From positions 855,364 through 919,363 of the forward strand of contig RPFO01000089.1 in assembly GCA_009746045.1 (NCBI GenBank): 64,000 nt of DNA. Direction: 5' to 3'. Each line of letters begins with the position of its first letter. The stretch's first letter is position 1. Shown here piece by piece: positions 8,645-19,718 of this stretch. The stretch comes from Mesostigma viride. Lineage: Eukaryota > Streptophyta > Mesostigmatophyceae > Mesostigmatales > Mesostigmataceae. The translations under genes and the position numbers were made by a program. Below the pieces are notes generated by a model, which made no database searches, was not told the origin of the DNA, and saw only the letters and a list, made by a program, of their open reading frames with translations.

Positions 8645-9187
8645 ATGAATCCCAGGCCTACTAACGCAGGGGCCGAGGCGATGGCGATGGTTGAAAGCTT
8701 GCACGTCGCGTGCAGCCAGCTCGCGAATCGACTGCGTGATGCCAGGACGTCGCTGAGGCGCGTCTGTCGCGAGCATGGCGAATTCGAACAGCGCCTGAGC
8801 GATGTCGACAATGAATCCCCCGTTCACGCGATCCACGACGCGTGCCTCGGCCCCGTGACAGAGGATGGAGGACGCATCCTGCTGTTTCACATCACGTGGG
8901 ACAGCGGCGAACAGGAGCTCGTCCAGGTGACCAGTCTGAACACAGGCTGCGACGATGCGGTCAAGGCGATGGCTGCCACATTTTCGTCTACTCGTAACCT
9001 GCCAGCAGGGGGGCACGTTCCCGTGACGCGAGAGGAAATGCTGGAGTTGTGGTCGATGCACTTGCGCCTGCACGGGGTGATGGAGGCCGTTTTCCCTCCT
9101 CCCATAATTGGCCAGGGGACGATGCAGGGGATGTTGTTTGACCCCAGCACCCCCCTGGATTTTAATGCAATGTTTGCTGGCTGGTGA
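8645..9187 (+). CDS. Hypothetical protein, 180 aa
   Basis: I do not recognise it. The ATG at 8645 is chosen over an upstream in-frame TTG because it fits the TATA spacing and the leader lacks coding character. Residues about 15-60 are heptad-like and charged (a predicted short coiled coil around RLRDARTSLRRVCREHGEFEQRL). The middle reads like a small alpha/beta domain (ILLFHITWDSGEQELVQVTSL) and the C-terminus is Met/Phe/Gly-rich. No intron, signal peptide or membrane span is seen. Stop is followed by a TGGCTA/TAGCCA hairpin, AATAAA and CAATGAGT, which assigns it to the same gene set. A 239-aa minus-strand frame covers the same DNA but lacks those signals. Confidence 0.6.
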   Translation: MNPRPTNAGAEAMAMVESLHVACSQLANRLRDARTSLRRVCREHGEFEQRLSDVDNESPVHAIHDACLGPVTEDGGRILLFHITWDSGEQELVQVTSLNTGCDDAVKAMAATFSSTRNLPAGGHVPVTREEMLELWSMHLRLHGVMEAVFPPPIIGQGTMQGMLFDPSTPLDFNAMFAGW

Positions 9188-9193
9188 CATAAG

Positions 9194-9272
9194 TGGCTAC
9201 TTGATAGCCATGATAATGACCTACCATGGCAATTGAATTAATAAAGGCATGATGTTCTCCATGACAATGAGT
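9194..9272 (+). terminator. 3' hairpin, AATAAA and CAATGAGT
   Basis: Stem TGGCTA/TAGCCA with a 5-nt loop at 9194-9210, AATAAA at 9240-9245, CAATGAGT starting at 9265, again exactly 20 nt after the signal. This is the right-hand limit of recognisable island signals. Confidence 0.7.
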
Positions 9273-9364
9273 TCTAGGAATTAGGGTAATTCATATTATT
9301 ATTAATGTCTGCCTGGCCATTCCCCAGGAAAACGGGGTCACTCTGCAAAAATTTTGAATGCAAC

Positions 9365-10052
9365 ATGCCACCTCCCTATCACGCTATAGCAGAAGGTAGA
9401 TGGCGGGGTATCTTTTACACGTGGGATATGCTGTCTTTGCCAAAAATCAGGCTCCTGAGTACCCAGACCTATATCTGTCTCAGGATTTTCAAAGCCTAGA
9501 GGCAGCAGAGCAATATATCCTACGCAACACTACAATCAGTAGGGGGCTAGGGTTACACGTGAGGGGCAATCAACCTACCAGGTCAAGAAAAAGGTACTAC
9601 GCAGTGGCCAGGGGGCGCGCAGTAGGGATATACTATACGTGGGAAGAGTGTGAGGAGTCCATTCAGGGATACTAGGGGGCAAAGTTCGAGGGATTCGCGG
9701 ATTTACGTAGTGCAGACGCCTTCATTCGCAGGCATACTTCGGTCTCCACTCAGGGCGACCGGTTGGCTCTACCCCCACCCCTCTCTTCATCTTCCACCAT
9801 CTCCAGTGTGATCTGACCCACCTCTGCTGTTCCTTTAGCGGGTGGTTCTCATTGTCCTGCCGCCACTTCCGCCCCTCTTCCCAGGGCTAGTGGTACTGTA
9901 CTTCACCCCACTGCTGCCTCGTCTCCTCAGGCAAGTGGTTTTGTTCCCCTCACCACTCCCGTTCGGGAGAGTGGCGTTCCTGTTGTAATTTCTATCCAAA
10001 ACCTCTACATCACCGCCCCTTCCACGGACCGGGGTGGAGCCAACAACAGTTA
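9365..10052 (+). pseudogene. Broken ORF with two RNase H1-type hybrid-binding (viroplasmin) domains
   Basis: Two copies of the short domain that binds RNA/DNA hybrids at the N-terminus of RNase H1 and in caulimovirus viroplasmin. Copy 1 begins YHAIAEGRWRGIFYTW near 9377 and continues, after a frameshift near 9430, to FQSLEAAEQYI near 9520. Copy 2 reads YYAVARGRAVGIYYTWEEC from about 9595, then a TAG at 9673 followed in frame by GAKFEGFADLRSADAFI. The family pattern Y-A-V-x-x-G-R-x-x-G-I-Y-x-T-W-x-E-C is clear. A Ser/Pro-rich stretch follows to about 10,052 in another frame. No RNase H catalytic domain follows, only the gag of gypsy element A. It may be part of an older retroelement or a captured gene. 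Confidence 0.65.
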
Positions 10053-10175
10053 GGACATTGTTGTAGGGGTAGATAGGACTAGTTCAGGGTATCGCATCCG
10101 CAGCCCATCTTACCACCAATCAGGTGGTGGCTTTATTGCTGTTAATATTATTTTCAAAACTTAACCGGTAATACG
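10053..10175 (+). other. Leader before gypsy A gag
   Basis: AT-richer 120 bp. I looked for a 5' LTR matching the 3' LTR at 27,885 here and upstream and did not find one, so the 5' LTR of element A seems to be missing or replaced. Confidence 0.4.
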
Positions 10176-11782
10176 ATGGGGGACAACGGAACGTTTTCGG
10201 AGACCAATGATGAGGCTCCTTTTCAGCTGACACCCGAGCAGGGCACGGCACGACGTAGGTTAGAGCCCGTATTGTCCCCGGCACAACAGGCTATGGCCGC
10301 GGCTATCGCTCAGTTAGCCGTAGAACAGGCTCAAGCAGCGGTCGCGGCAGGTGTAGGGGCACAAGGGTCAGGGACAGGGACAGGTGTTCGCCCGTCGCTG
10401 TCAGTGGAGCTTCCTGCTCCTCCGGCAACGGCATCTCCAGTGACGTGGTGGCGGGACCCAGTTCAGGTCGCGGTCGCCGAGAGTCGCCTCGGGCGCCCCT
10501 TGGGCCCGTCGGGGGCCGGTCACCTTTCTGACGCCACCGGCTCCCTCAGCGTTCCAGCTACGAGCTCGCGGACCCGGGACACTAGCGATCATCCCGCTGC
10601 AGTAGCTCACCGTCGTGCCAGCGTAGGAGATATGGGTGGTTATGCGCCCGCTAATCAAGCGGTACCCCCGGAGTCCCCGGGGGCTGGGCATTCTCGCATA
10701 GGCAAGCCACCGCCCCTTCCCAACCTCAAGGATATTCCCGCCTTCCCACCCACGCCTACTCCCAGTCAGATTGAGGCATGGGAAACTGCAGTCAGCAGCT
10801 ATTTGCGGATATGGCAGGAATACAATAAGCAGGTCCTTGCCCCACGGATGGTCGTCGAGCTGGTATTAGCATTAGCCCTTCATCAGACGGTACGCAACGT
10901 GCTAGAGAGGGAGGAGACACTGGCTCAGGCCCCAATCAGGGATCTGCAGGATTTGTTAACTATAGGATTCGGCGGCGGTACATTGCTCCCAATCAGGATA
11001 AGCTGGATCGCGCCGAGTTCGCTGCTCTCAAGCAGGGCACTAAAACCCTGCAGGAGTACTCCGCAGAGTTTGATGTGCGCGCATTGCGGGTACCGGATCT
11101 GGGCTCCGCGGAAACCAAGGCACGGTTCTTTGAGGGTCTACGCCCAGAGCTTCAGGCCGAGGTTCATCGCTTCTTCGCTCAGAAGAAGTGGGTGGACTAC
11201 GATCTTCAGGAGGTCAAGGACTACCTGATGCAGGTCGCTCACACGATTCCCCCAATCGCCCCTCCAAAGGCGGTTGCCAACAACGCTATCAGTACCAACT
11301 CATGGGAGCTGGTAGAGGAGTTGGGTGTAGAGCTTCCTTCGGTTATGGTTAACCAACTTCATGTGACTCACCTGCGGTGTTTCAACTGCAATCAGGAGGA
11401 TCACCTGAAACGCGAGTGTCCGGACTTGACAGGAGTTCCCCTCAACCGCCCTGCCCCTCCGCCTGCCTTTGGGCCACGCCCTCAGTTTGGACGGGGTCGG
11501 GGGCGCGCGTCAGCAGCAGGCCGCAGCCAGACCTTGCGGCAGGCATCTCAACAGCCACAACGGTTTCAGCAGCCGCGCGCGCCACAGAGCCAACTCCAGA
11601 AGGCCATTCAGGCCCTCAACGAGCTGGCCCTGTCCTTCCAGGAGGGTGAGGAGGCGGATACGCCGGCGCCCACCCACGGGGTTACACCCCAGACGGCGCC
11701 GCGGCCGGATCCCACCATCCGTTTCAGTATTACGGATTTGGACGAGGAGGAGGGAGAGGACACGCAGGAGGGGGAAGAGTAG
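10176..11782 (+). pseudogene. gag: gag of gypsy A
   Basis: Nucleocapsid-type gag. It starts at ATG 10176 with a Gln/Ala/Pro-rich N-terminus, then a capsid-like helical region (GFxxLKQGTKTLQEYSAEF type, around 11,010-11,120) and a CCHC zinc knuckle FNCNQEDHLKREC (C-x2-C-x4-H-x4-C) near 11,380. A frameshift in the GGCGGCGG run near 10,975 separates the N-terminal third from the rest. The C-terminus is acidic (DEEEGEDTQEGEE) and ends at TAG 11,780-11,782. Protease follows in another frame, as usual for gag-pol junctions, though indels make the original frameshift type unclear. Confidence 0.75.
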
Positions 11783-11838
11783 GCCCGCAGGATAGTGGAG
11801 GTCTCCTGCCGGGGCCCAAGGCTGCCTCCGCAGTCCCC

Positions 11839-14420
11839 TTGCCCCTACGGGAGGAGGGAGAGTTGATTTCACCTGAGATGGGCGAGTTTAGTCTACCCTG
11901 TAATCACAACGCGGTCAGCGGTGAGTCCTCTGGTGATGTCAACCCTCGATCATTATTATTATTTTCAGGCTTGGTACCGGTCACTCATTCGGCTGCAGAC
12001 CCGTTCATTCGTGAGTCGGAGGTTCTGTCCGTCCGAGTGTTAGTAGATAGTGGGGCGGCGGTCACTTTTATTAGTGATGTGCTAGTCCAGCGCTTGGGTT
12101 TACTCCCAACCCCTCACACGCATCAGATCTTGGTGCGCTACTCCGACGGTCGCACGCGCCCTTCCCCTGGGCGCGTGGATTTACCACTATCAGTGCAGGG
12201 ACGATCGTTGCAGGTTCAAGCGACAGTAGCACGGCTAGAGGCCGCGGATATCATTCTAGGTATCGATTGGCACCGGGAACACGACGTGCAGATTCAATAT
12301 CGCACGGGTGTAGTCTGGTTTGCCGACGGCTTCTCGTGGGGACCCGAGCGCCATTTTGCTGCCAACGGGATCACCGTAGCGGATCGATCAGAGCCGACGC
12401 GTCCTATGCGTCCAGCGGAGAAAATCTTCTGTTCCAAGAAGGAGGTTCGCCGCCTAGTTCGCAAAGGTGCTTATTTTTACGCTATTAGGCCCGACGATCT
12501 GCGGGCCGTAGTCGAGGTTGACTCTCTCTGTGCGGATTTCACCGACGATGAGGGTAAGGCGTACAATCAGGTATTAGATCGGTTCTCTGAGGTTTTTGCT
12601 GATAAGAACCCCACCTTTCCTCCAGCTCGCCCCGTTTTACACCGGATCCAGCTGAAGGAAGGAGCGGGCCCAACCACGTCGCCTATGTACCGCATGGGCC
12701 CGTCTGAGTTGGCCGAACTGAAGAATCTTGATTCTGATTTCATTATTGGAGTCTGGCCTGATTGAGCAGAGTAACAGTCCGTATTCGGCTGGGGTCCTTC
12801 TTGTCCCCAAACCGAATGGTAAGTGGCGGCTGGTGACGGATTATCGCAAGATCAATGCGATTACGGTTAAATCCAAGTATCCGTTGCCCCGGATCGACGA
12901 CATCTTCGCAGGGAGCCAACCAATCAAGGTGCAGGGAGCCACCTGTTTCACGGTACTTGACTGTGCAGATGGGTTTTGGCAGCTGCGCATTGCGCCAGAA
13001 GATTGTCACAAGACCGCCTTCGCCACGCCCTATGGCCACTTCCAGTTCAAGGTGGCGGCCATGGGACTGTGCAATTCACCAGCGTCCTTCCAGATGTTGA
13101 TGAACCACATCTTTCGCCCAGTCATGGGTACTACACGGCTACCGCAGGTGTCTCAGGATCTTCGAGATCCGGGCGTTAAAGACACAGACGTTCCTGTCGC
13201 GCCTTACAAGCGCACGTGTGTCGCCGTGTACTTGGATGACATTCTCGTCTATTCGCGTTCATTCGCAGACCACTTAGAGGATGTAGCGGCAGTCTTGGGT
13301 ATCATGCGGGACAATCAGTTGTCCGCACGCCGTGCCAAGATTCGGTCGGGGCGCAGTGTACCTTTCCTGGGACATGTGCTATCTGCACAAGGGGTCGCAA
13401 CCGACCCCGAGAAGGTCCAGTCAGTCCAGACTTGGCCTGCCCGGCCGACCAACGTTAGTCAGATACGCAGCTTTCTTGGCATGGCATCTTACTATCGTCG
13501 CTTCATTCCTCGCTTTGCCACCCTGGCTGCTCCTCTCAACAATCTGTTGAAGAAGGAAACCACTTGGGCCTGGACAGCTGAGTGCCAGGGCGCGTTCGCG
13601 TGCCTTAAAGAGCGGCTTCTCACCGCTCCAGTCCTGGCCCTACCGGACCCCTCTCTGGGGTACGTGGTTGCGTCGGATGCCAGCAAGGTGGCGATAGGAG
13701 GCGTGTTGATGCAGGACTTCGGTAATGGCCTTCAGCCTATCGAGTACATCTCGCGGACGATGATAGCGGCGGAGCGCAATTATCCGGTACACCAGCAGGA
13801 ACTACTCGCGGTGGTTTACTGCTGCTATACGTGGCGCCACCTCCTTCTAGGAGCACAGTTTGATGTCTCCATCTGCCATGCAGGCTGCCTAGCGAGGAGG
13901 ATCCTTACCGACTTGTCATTCCGACAGATCATCGTCCTCTGACTCACCTGCTCACACATTAACCCACGCTAGTTCCCAGGCAAGCGCGGTGGTTGGAGTA
14001 TTTGTCCCAGTTTGAGCCCTTCCGCATTCAGTATGTGAAGGGTGAGGACAACGTCGTTCCAGATGCCCTGTCCCGTAGGTCCAATTATTGGTTCCACGAC
14101 ACCTTGGACGTTCTAGCCACGGTGGAGGTGCCCCTATGGGGCCCCGTCGAACCTTACGGGGCACCACCGGACTCGCCGACCTATCGCTCGCTCTTCGCCA
14201 CCGGTGTGGATTGGGCCAGTGAGGTAGTGCGCGAGGACGCTTGGATCCCCCTTGGGGGGAGGGGTCTAGCTCGGTAGCTCGGGAGGGCAGGTCGGCTCTT
14301 CCTTTGAGCCATTTTGCGCCCTCTAGCGGGGTTTACCACCCCTTGGTCCCTATTGGTGAGTCAATCGACTTGTTTGCTGCTGCTCTCAACACCGTAGCTA
14401 CAGTCGAGTCCGATCTGGAA
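11839..14420 (+). pseudogene. pol: pol (protease, RT, RNase H) of gypsy A
   Basis: Aspartic protease motif VLVDSGAAVTFIS near 12,040; RT from about 12,730 with CVAVYLDDILVYS (catalytic YLDD) near 13,220 and the SFLGMASYYRRFIPRFA connection block; RNase H with VASDASKVAIGG, the HQQELLAVVYC Glu, and a TDHRPLTHLL Asp readable only after a frameshift near 13,895. A TAA (about 13,960) and the frameshift near 12,730 break it. The frame then runs through YVKGEDNVVPDALSRR to TVESDLE at 14,420, where the nested insertion begins; the next residues of pol resume at 16,239. Confidence 0.85.
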
Positions 14421-15632
14421 TATCCGAGCTTTTGCTCACCCTATATCTGCGTTATAGCGGGACTACGGAAGTCTGGGGTGCGGCCGAATAGACTTTGCCG
14501 CGTAAGACTAGGAGGAGGAGGTGCGCCGGCTGTGACCGGTAGTGGTTCGTTCCGCCTGTGTGCGGTCTACCGCCTGCGCGCGGTAGAAAGACTTAGAAAA
14601 TCTGTACGAATTTGTGAAAACGAACCTTTAATAGCAGTGGCACAAGTGACGGGGGAGGGTAGGGGCAGACCTGGCGCAGCGCCAGCGCCAGCGCCGGTAC
14701 CACTGTAATTTTGGTACCAACGCCAGCGCCAGCGCCGCGCCAGCCTGACGGCCCTTGTGGACTAGCATTTAGGCGGACGAGGCAATGGCAGCAAAGCCTC
14801 TTTTGGTCCGCAATTTGCTGGCATATGCTGCCAACGTGACTAATTCGCTATGGCGATTATTAGACGGGCTAACGGCCTTGCCGCTGCGGCGGGAGGGCTG
14901 AAAATTTAATCAGCAATGTTAGCCGCGCGCAAGGAGAGCGGCGGCTCGAAATTTGGCCCTCTATCGGCCCAGATTGGAGAAGTGGGGTGCATCTAGGTCC
15001 GCGGGGCCGCGAGATGGAAAAATAACGTAAAATAATGCACTACGATTTCGTAGACTGAGTGACGTATGAGATAGCGGCCTTCCTGAAGGGATGGAAGCGC
15101 AGGAAATTGAGGCGTCAATTGGCCTGCGGGGCAACCTGCCCAGTCGCCATGGATAGAAATCCTCAAGTCCGGACCGGAGTCGGGGGGGACGATACCCCCC
15201 AACTTCGCCTTTCCAATGCACGCTCTGCATACCACGTGGGAGGGAACGAGATGCTCAACCCCGCTGGGGACCTTGCCGCCTTGCCATGAGATGTGACGGG
15301 GGTAGCGGCAGCATAGGCGGGGGACGAGCTGGCATGAGAGGGGGGCGCCCTATACTAACCGACGGCGACATTGCAGCGGTATCACCGGAATTGACAACAA
15401 ACCGACGTGGCGGATGTGAAACGACGTTCCGGATTTGCTGACGAAGTCGGCCAGGAAGGGAAGGTGGGGAATAGGCATAAGTCCACTTTTGTGGCAGCCA
15501 CCCAAAGACCCCCTTTAGCACTTGTTAGGAGCCCTACAGTGCATGTTGGCTCTATTAAGCTGTACTTATTTGTAAAAAACTATTGTTGTCTGGTGCAACC
15601 CAAGCGTCAGTAGGTTAGCGTTAGAAGTGGAT
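14421..15632. mobile_element. Nested same-ended element, copy 1 (1,212 bp)
   Basis: Begins TATCCGAGCTTTTGC and ends GTTAGAAGTGGAT, like copy 2 that abuts it with no spacer. The outer ~390 bp (left) and ~165 bp (right) are nearly identical between copies, while its 660-bp middle (about 14,810-15,467) is unique. No coding capacity recognised; contains GCCAGC microsatellite and paired GGTACC sites. Confidence 0.75.
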
Positions 15633-16238
15633 TATCCGAGCTTTTGCTCACCCTATATCTGCGTTATAGCGGGACTACGGAAGTCTGGGGTGCGGCCGAA
15701 TAGACTTTGCCGCGTAAGACTAGGAGGAGGAGGTGCGCCGGCTGTGACCGGTAGTGGTTCGTTCCGCCTGTGTGCGGTCTACCGCCTGCGCGCGGTAGAA
15801 AGACTTAGAAAATCTGTACGAATTTGTGAAAACGAACCTTTAATAGCAGTGGCACAAGTGACGGGGGGAGGGTAGGGGCAGACCTGGCGCAGCGCCAGCG
15901 CCAGCGCCGGTACCACTGTAATTTTGGTACCAACGCCAGCGCCAGCGCCGCGCCAGCCTGACGGCCCTTGTGGACTAGCATTTAGGCGGACGAGGCAATG
16001 GCAGCAAAGCCTCTTTTGGTCCCCCACCCACCCACCCTGAACTTGTATTACCAGTTGTCCAAAAGAGGCCAGGGGAATAGGCATAAGTCCACTTTTGTGG
16101 CAGCCACCCAAAGACCCCCTTTAGCACTTGTTAGGAGCCCTACAGTGCATGTTGGCTCTATTAAGCTGTACTTATTTGTAAAAAACTATTGTTGTCTGGT
16201 GCAACCCAAGCGTCAGTAGGTTAGCGTTAGAAGTGGAT
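15633..16238. mobile_element. Nested same-ended element, copy 2 (606 bp)
   Basis: Same two ends as copy 1 but only about 50 bp of middle (CCCACCCACCCTGAAC region). Comparison with element B shows the host codons on either side (SDLE and R-I-S) are adjacent with no target duplication. Confidence 0.75.
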
Positions 16239-17744
16239 AGGGCGATCAGCCAATTCACCATCACCGAGCCTACTGCACGGGAAGCCATAGCGTCCCATCC
16301 TCAGATGATGGACGGCCTCCCGTGTAAGTTCCAGATGGGTTTTCTACACGTACAGGTTCGACCTGACACGTGGCGGCTATACGTGCCCCTCATCTGTCGA
16401 TCTGCCTTGTTCCATGAGCTTCACGACGAGCAGCATAGCGGACACCGCGGTACCCAACGTCTTGTTGATTTACTTCAGCGAACGTTCTATTGGAAAGGTA
16501 TGCGGCGCGATGCTGAGGAATACGTCAGTACCTGCAGATCATGCCAGGTCATGAAGCCTAGGAACACTGGGTCAGCTGCCATCCCCTTAGTCATCCCGGA
16601 CCCTGTGCGCCCTTGGGACAGCGTCATGATGGACTTTGTGGGACCGTTCGCGTTGACCAAGGCAGGTAATGAGCAACTTCTAGTCATTCTAGACCGGATG
16701 ACACGGCGTTGTCACTTACTGCCGTGTCCTCTGAACCTCACGGCTGAGGCATGTGCCAAGCTTTACCTGAACAATGTCTTCCGGTTCCACGGAATGAGTC
16801 GCCAGTTCATTAGCGACAAGGACAAGTTGTTTACATCCAAGTTCTGGCAGAGTTTCTTTTCTGCCCTTGGTACCAAGGTAACGCTCCGCACCGCCTATAC
16901 CACAGTTCGACTTCACATCTGGTGGAGCGACTTAACCGTGTGGTGCAGGAGAGTTTGCGTCATTACGTGGATAGGGGTGGAGGCGACTGGGATGAGATCG
17001 TGCCGATGTGCACATGGTGGAATTTGCCCTCAACAATTCTCCTATCGCAGCACATGGGTATACCCCGTTCTTTCTGGACACGGGTCAGCACCCTCTCACT
17101 CCGGCCGACCTTCTGACCGGCACCCTGTTGGAGCAGCCGGTTCTACGGAACTCCGATGCAGGGGTGCGGGAGCTGTTGGAGAACCTGCGACTGGCCCATG
17201 ATTGTGCCATCGCCGGGTACACCAAGGCTCGAGACAAGTACACAGCGCGAACCCTGGCAGCCAGGGACTCACGGACTCCGGAGATCAAGGAGGGTGATCT
17301 GGTGTTGCTGGAAGGTCCGCGCGTGGGGCGCTTCCGAGAGAAATTCGAAGAAGGCCTCAAGACCAAGTTGCGACCGCTATTCATGGGACCCTACCTAGTC
17401 GAGAAGCGGTTCAACGAGGTCATGTACTATGTCCGAGTCCCTTCCTCCTGGAACCTTAAGTCTAATCTCTTTCAACGGGATCAACTTAAGTTGTACAAGG
17501 AGAGTGCCGTTCAAGGCAGGGTGGACGCTCCGGCGCCTATAGAGCACGACCCAGAGACGGGGGAGCGTGAGGACGAGGTGGACGCCATCATAGCTGACAC
17601 CGCGATACGCGTCGAGGACGACAGTTCCTGATCCGTTGGATGTTCCACCGGTCGCAACATGACAGCAGCTGGTTGCCTGAGTCCCAGCTAGATGGTTGTG
17701 CACGCCTTCTTAGCGAGTACAAGGCGCGACACTCACTTATGTAG
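16239..17744 (+). pseudogene. int: Integrase and chromodomain of gypsy A
   Basis: The integrase has an HH-CC zinc motif (HDEQHSGHRG ... CRSC, 16,420-16,540), catalytic D in MDFVGPF (about 16,630), second D in FISDKDKLF (about 16,810) and E in VERLNRVVQE (about 16,925, after a frameshift near 16,905). The GPY/F-type module (LVLLEGPRVGRF ... FMGPYLVEKRF) is at about 17,300-17,410. After another frameshift near 17,625 a chromodomain-like end reads LIRWMFHRSQ..SSWLPESQLDGCARLL to a stop near 17,744. This matches the end of element B. Confidence 0.8.
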
Positions 17745-17761
17745 GTTATTACCTATATTTC

Positions 17762-19204
17762 GTGTGTGTGTGGCATGGCTGGGATGGTTGGAAAACCGTG
17801 CGTTGCGCGTTGTTGTGTTGTCTTGTGCCCCTCCCGTGTTCACTTGCAGGAGGAGGCACGCCGCACCTGGGAGGCCTGCGGGTTCTACCACATGGCCAGT
17901 GTTGCATTAACCCATTATTCTGCGCGGTTTTCACGGGCCTTTCGCCCGTTGTCTGCGGAGGAGCGGACGCGCTTCAGCGACTGTCACCGTGGCCCCCCTC
18001 GTCTCGTTCCTGGGACCGAGTGGGGGTGCCAGTGTTGGCGAACATGAGGCGTCGTGCGCGTGCCCAAGCTGTCCAGGGAAGTTGGCTTCTATCCAGGAGT
18101 GTCCAAGGTTGGCATCGGGACTGCTGCATGACAGACGCGGGATTTGAGGTGCTCAGGACCCAGGACGGTGGCTACTGGCTGGGTTTCTTCCCGGCCGAGC
18201 CCGAGACTCCGGCCTTGAGATATGTTGGGCGAGTCCTGGTGGTGACGGCTATGCGGCAGCTGGATGATAAGTGGTTGTCCAACTTACCCTTGGAGACCGC
18301 GGCTGACGATCAGTCGGTCGACCTTGGTGAGTCAGTGTGCAGTCAGCATACGGGTGAACCCGTCATCGATTCCAGCATGCTCACTCTGTCAGTTGGTTCC
18401 ACAGCTGAGGGCGGTCTGCCGGTAGAGTCGAGCAAGGATGTGTCGATTCCACGTCCATCCAAGGCCAAGAAAAAGAAGAAGGCTCAGCAGTCAGCCGAGC
18501 ATTGGGTGGAGGGCCATGATGGCGGGGGCCCGGGTGGTGGGTCGTTAGTGTCGGGACGCGAGGTCGTTACAGACCCGGTGGCCTCGGACGCGAACGACAA
18601 GGCGTCCGACTTCTCATCGCAGTCCGCGGTGGAGGTCGAGCAGCGGGTTTCCACCCAGCTGCAGGCGCTGCGTTTAGGTTTGGAGGAACAGATGGTTGCA
18701 CAGGCGGAGGTTTTTGAGGCGCGGTTGTCCACCACGATGGAAGCGGTACTCCAAAAGGTGATGGAGCGGATGTTGACTCCCCAAGCGGCGGCGGGACCTG
18801 GGGCTTCTGCACCTTCCAGTGCAGGACCCATTCAGGTCGCGCCTCAAGGGCCGGGCGGGGCAGTCACCAGCGCGACGTTACCGGTGGGTACTGTGACCGT
18901 TGCTGGTGGTAATGCCGGGGCTGCGGGGCCGTCAGGTCCCCCCATGACGGGGCTTTCCAGTGCCCGTCCAGGGGTCGCACCGGGGCCGTCAGGTCCCCCC
19001 ATGACGGGGCTTTCCAGTGCCCGTCCAGGGGTCGCATTGAGGCCGTCAGGTCCCCACGTGGCGGGGCTTTCCAGCTCCTCCCACCGACCTTTGGTTCCTG
19101 TCCAGGTTCCCCCTCAGGGGTCAGGGTGGACCTCCCTATTGACGCAACAGGTGGGTTTGATGTTGGAGCTTGGACCGGGTACGTCGGGGGTAGGGCGCGG
19201 ACGC
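17762..19204 (+). pseudogene. ORF3 of gypsy A, 5' part
   Basis: An extra ORF downstream of integrase, in env position but without an obvious envelope signature. The usable start is uncertain; ATG 18,046 is plausible. Visible parts: a basic linker (KAKKKKKA), a long coiled coil around 18,620-18,780 (VEQRVSTQLQALRLGLEEQ...), and a Pro/Gly-rich tail with 57-bp tandem repeats (GPPMTGLSSARPGV). Codon 19,202-19,204 is followed directly by the LTR of the copia-type insertion; the frame continues at 26,487 once the insertion is ignored. Confidence 0.65.
18930..19075 (+). repeat. 57-bp tandem repeat in ORF3
   Basis: About 2.6 units encoding PSGPPMTGLSSARPGVAPG-like 19-residue repeats; the third unit is degenerate (PHVAGLSS). 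Confidence 0.8.
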
Positions 19205-19718
19205 AGTTAACGTAAAGGATTTACGTTAGATAGATAGAGATTGTTACGCTCTTTCCAACGGCACCTTGAACGCCTCATTTGGTTAAGGAACGTAAAAGTT
19301 ATGACGTTTCCTAGGCTGTGCCGACAGTACCCGGCGCGCCACTGTGGGCGCGTACGGACACAGGATGTACAAGTGTCACTTTGATAGTCCGCAGGACGTT
19401 GACAGGACTTGTACAGGACTTGATGGTCAATTGATAGGTAGGCGCACTGTAGCGCGCCAGGACCTATGAGACAATTGATGCTGGGCAGTGTACGGATAGG
19501 TCCACAGGACTAGCCGTATGGACAATTGATAGATCTGCGCGCCAAAGGCGTGCCAGAGTCTGTGTAATCAATTGATTGACAGTTCAGCTGTGACAGTGCA
19601 GCTGAATACTTGGACGCGTCCCTAACAACCTATATGTGTGACTTGGTCGCACCGGGACGCTAGTTCTTGCGTGCACGTTCTCTTGGCACTGCGACCCTGT
19701 CGCCTGTGCAGCGCGCAG
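19205..19718 (+). repeat. 5' LTR (partial) of copia-type element 1
   Basis: Almost identical to 25,866-26,378. Begins with the hairpin TAACGTAAA-GGA-TTTACGTTA. Homology stops near 19,718, about 100 bp short of the 3' LTR end, so the junction with the internal region was rearranged. Confidence 0.8.

Noticed and set aside
8471-9190. 239-aa minus-strand ORF
   Set aside because: The plus-strand gene on the same DNA has matching TATA spacing, 3' hairpin, AATAAA and CAATGAGT; the minus frame has none.
14241-14708. 155-aa ORF as an extension of pol
   Set aside because: Only its first 60 codons are pol; the rest is the nested element, and the same sequence recurs at 15,633.
14421-16238. LTR retroelement with 606-bp LTRs
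   Set aside because: The two units abut with no internal region between them and differ in the middle; no primer-binding site or target duplication.
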